Shown: piece after piece, positions 29,425 through 29,562 of the stretch
How positions within the stretch are numbered: the stretch's first letter is position 1
Layout of the letters: each line of letters starts with the position of its first letter
NCBI RefSeq assembly: GCF_000281045.1
Contig: NW_008246071.1
Coordinates: 1,357,325-1,386,886, forward strand
DNA from: Saprolegnia diclina VS20
Taxonomy: Eukaryota > Oomycota > Saprolegniomycetes > Saprolegniales > Saprolegniaceae
DNA: 29,562 nucleotides
Reading direction: 5' to 3'
The notes under the pieces: model-generated
The model's database searches: none
Seen by the model: only the letters and a program-made list of their open reading frames with translations
What the model was told of the DNA's origin: nothing
Program-made: the position numbers and the translations under genes

Positions 29425-29562
29425 TCAATCTGCATCAGTGAAAGCGATTGCAAGCGTTTCCAGCGCCTCGGTTACCGTTAACAGCTCTGCGAGGCCGATC
29501 ATGGCGCTATTGGTGAAAGAACCATCGCAAAGGCGGAGGTGCTGCAGACGACACGCCGTTGG
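29425..29562 (-). CDS. 3' end of a second LRR-like gene, cut by the right edge
   Basis: Reading the minus strand from the window edge, 45 codons are open and end at a TGA at 29425-29427. The piece reads LQHLRLCDGSFTNSAMIGLA, then EALETLAIAFTDAD. This is the leucine pattern of one and a half LRRs and looks like the repeats of the neighbouring gene, which is on the same strand. A tandem LRR pair is therefore likely. The possibility that the last codons belong to an intron cannot be excluded. Confidence 0.5.
   Translation of the reverse strand, partial: PTACRLQHLRLCDGSFTNSAMIGLAELLTVTEALETLAIAFTDAD

Noticed and set aside
1-29562. tRNA, rRNA, CRISPR array, transposon or virus-like remains
   Set aside because: I looked for B-box-like GTTCRANNC in a cloverleaf, regular spaced repeats, terminal repeats and transposase or polymerase motifs, and saw none that hold up.

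Overview
The window looks like nuclear DNA of an oomycete, most probably a Saprolegniales relative (Saprolegnia/Achlya/Aphanomyces type). The lineage is an inference from style and gene content. Genes are dense and sit on both strands. Introns are numerous and tiny: 42 proposed introns run from 40 to 67 bases, mostly GTACGT/GTGxxx...YAG. Coding DNA is rich in C or G at third positions, and the genes are eukaryotic (Arp2, nuclear pore Tpr, NEK kinase, MRM1, METTL6, METTL21, MMACHC). I see no tRNA, rRNA, CRISPR array, transposon or virus-like element.

Layout from left to right: a polytopic membrane protein cut by the left edge (minus); a COPI-associated four-helix membrane protein (plus); a 1,755-residue Tpr/Mlp nuclear-basket coiled coil (plus); a 12-exon tetratricopeptide protein whose N-terminus carries a duplicated unknown motif (plus); a small protein with two Cys/His modules (plus); a PH plus triple ZZ-like protein with a duplicated unknown domain (minus); METTL6 tRNA m3C methyltransferase (plus); MRM1 mitochondrial rRNA methyltransferase (plus); an LVIVD beta-propeller (minus); a low-confidence two-exon gene (plus); an MIT-domain coiled coil (minus); a METTL21-type lysine methyltransferase (plus); a NEK kinase (plus); Arp2 (minus); an unusual fusion of an MMACHC/CblC-like domain with an asparagine-synthase-type PP-loop domain and a C-terminal CxxC...CxxC knuckle (plus); a leucine-rich-repeat protein (minus); and the tail of another LRR-like gene at the right edge (minus).

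Most genes are housekeeping genes without operon-like links. Neighbouring convergent genes are only 55 to 112 bases apart, and divergent pairs share short promoters. A CCAATCA motif, in either direction, lies 15 to 120 bases upstream of at least six proposed starts and is the main regulatory signal visible.

The most interesting object is the MMACHC-PP-loop fusion at 25404-27454. One uninterrupted 823-base exon spans the junction of the two domains, so the fusion does not rest on splice prediction. Exon boundaries throughout were worked out by hand from reading frame, splice signals and remembered family motifs. They have not been checked against transcripts or databases.
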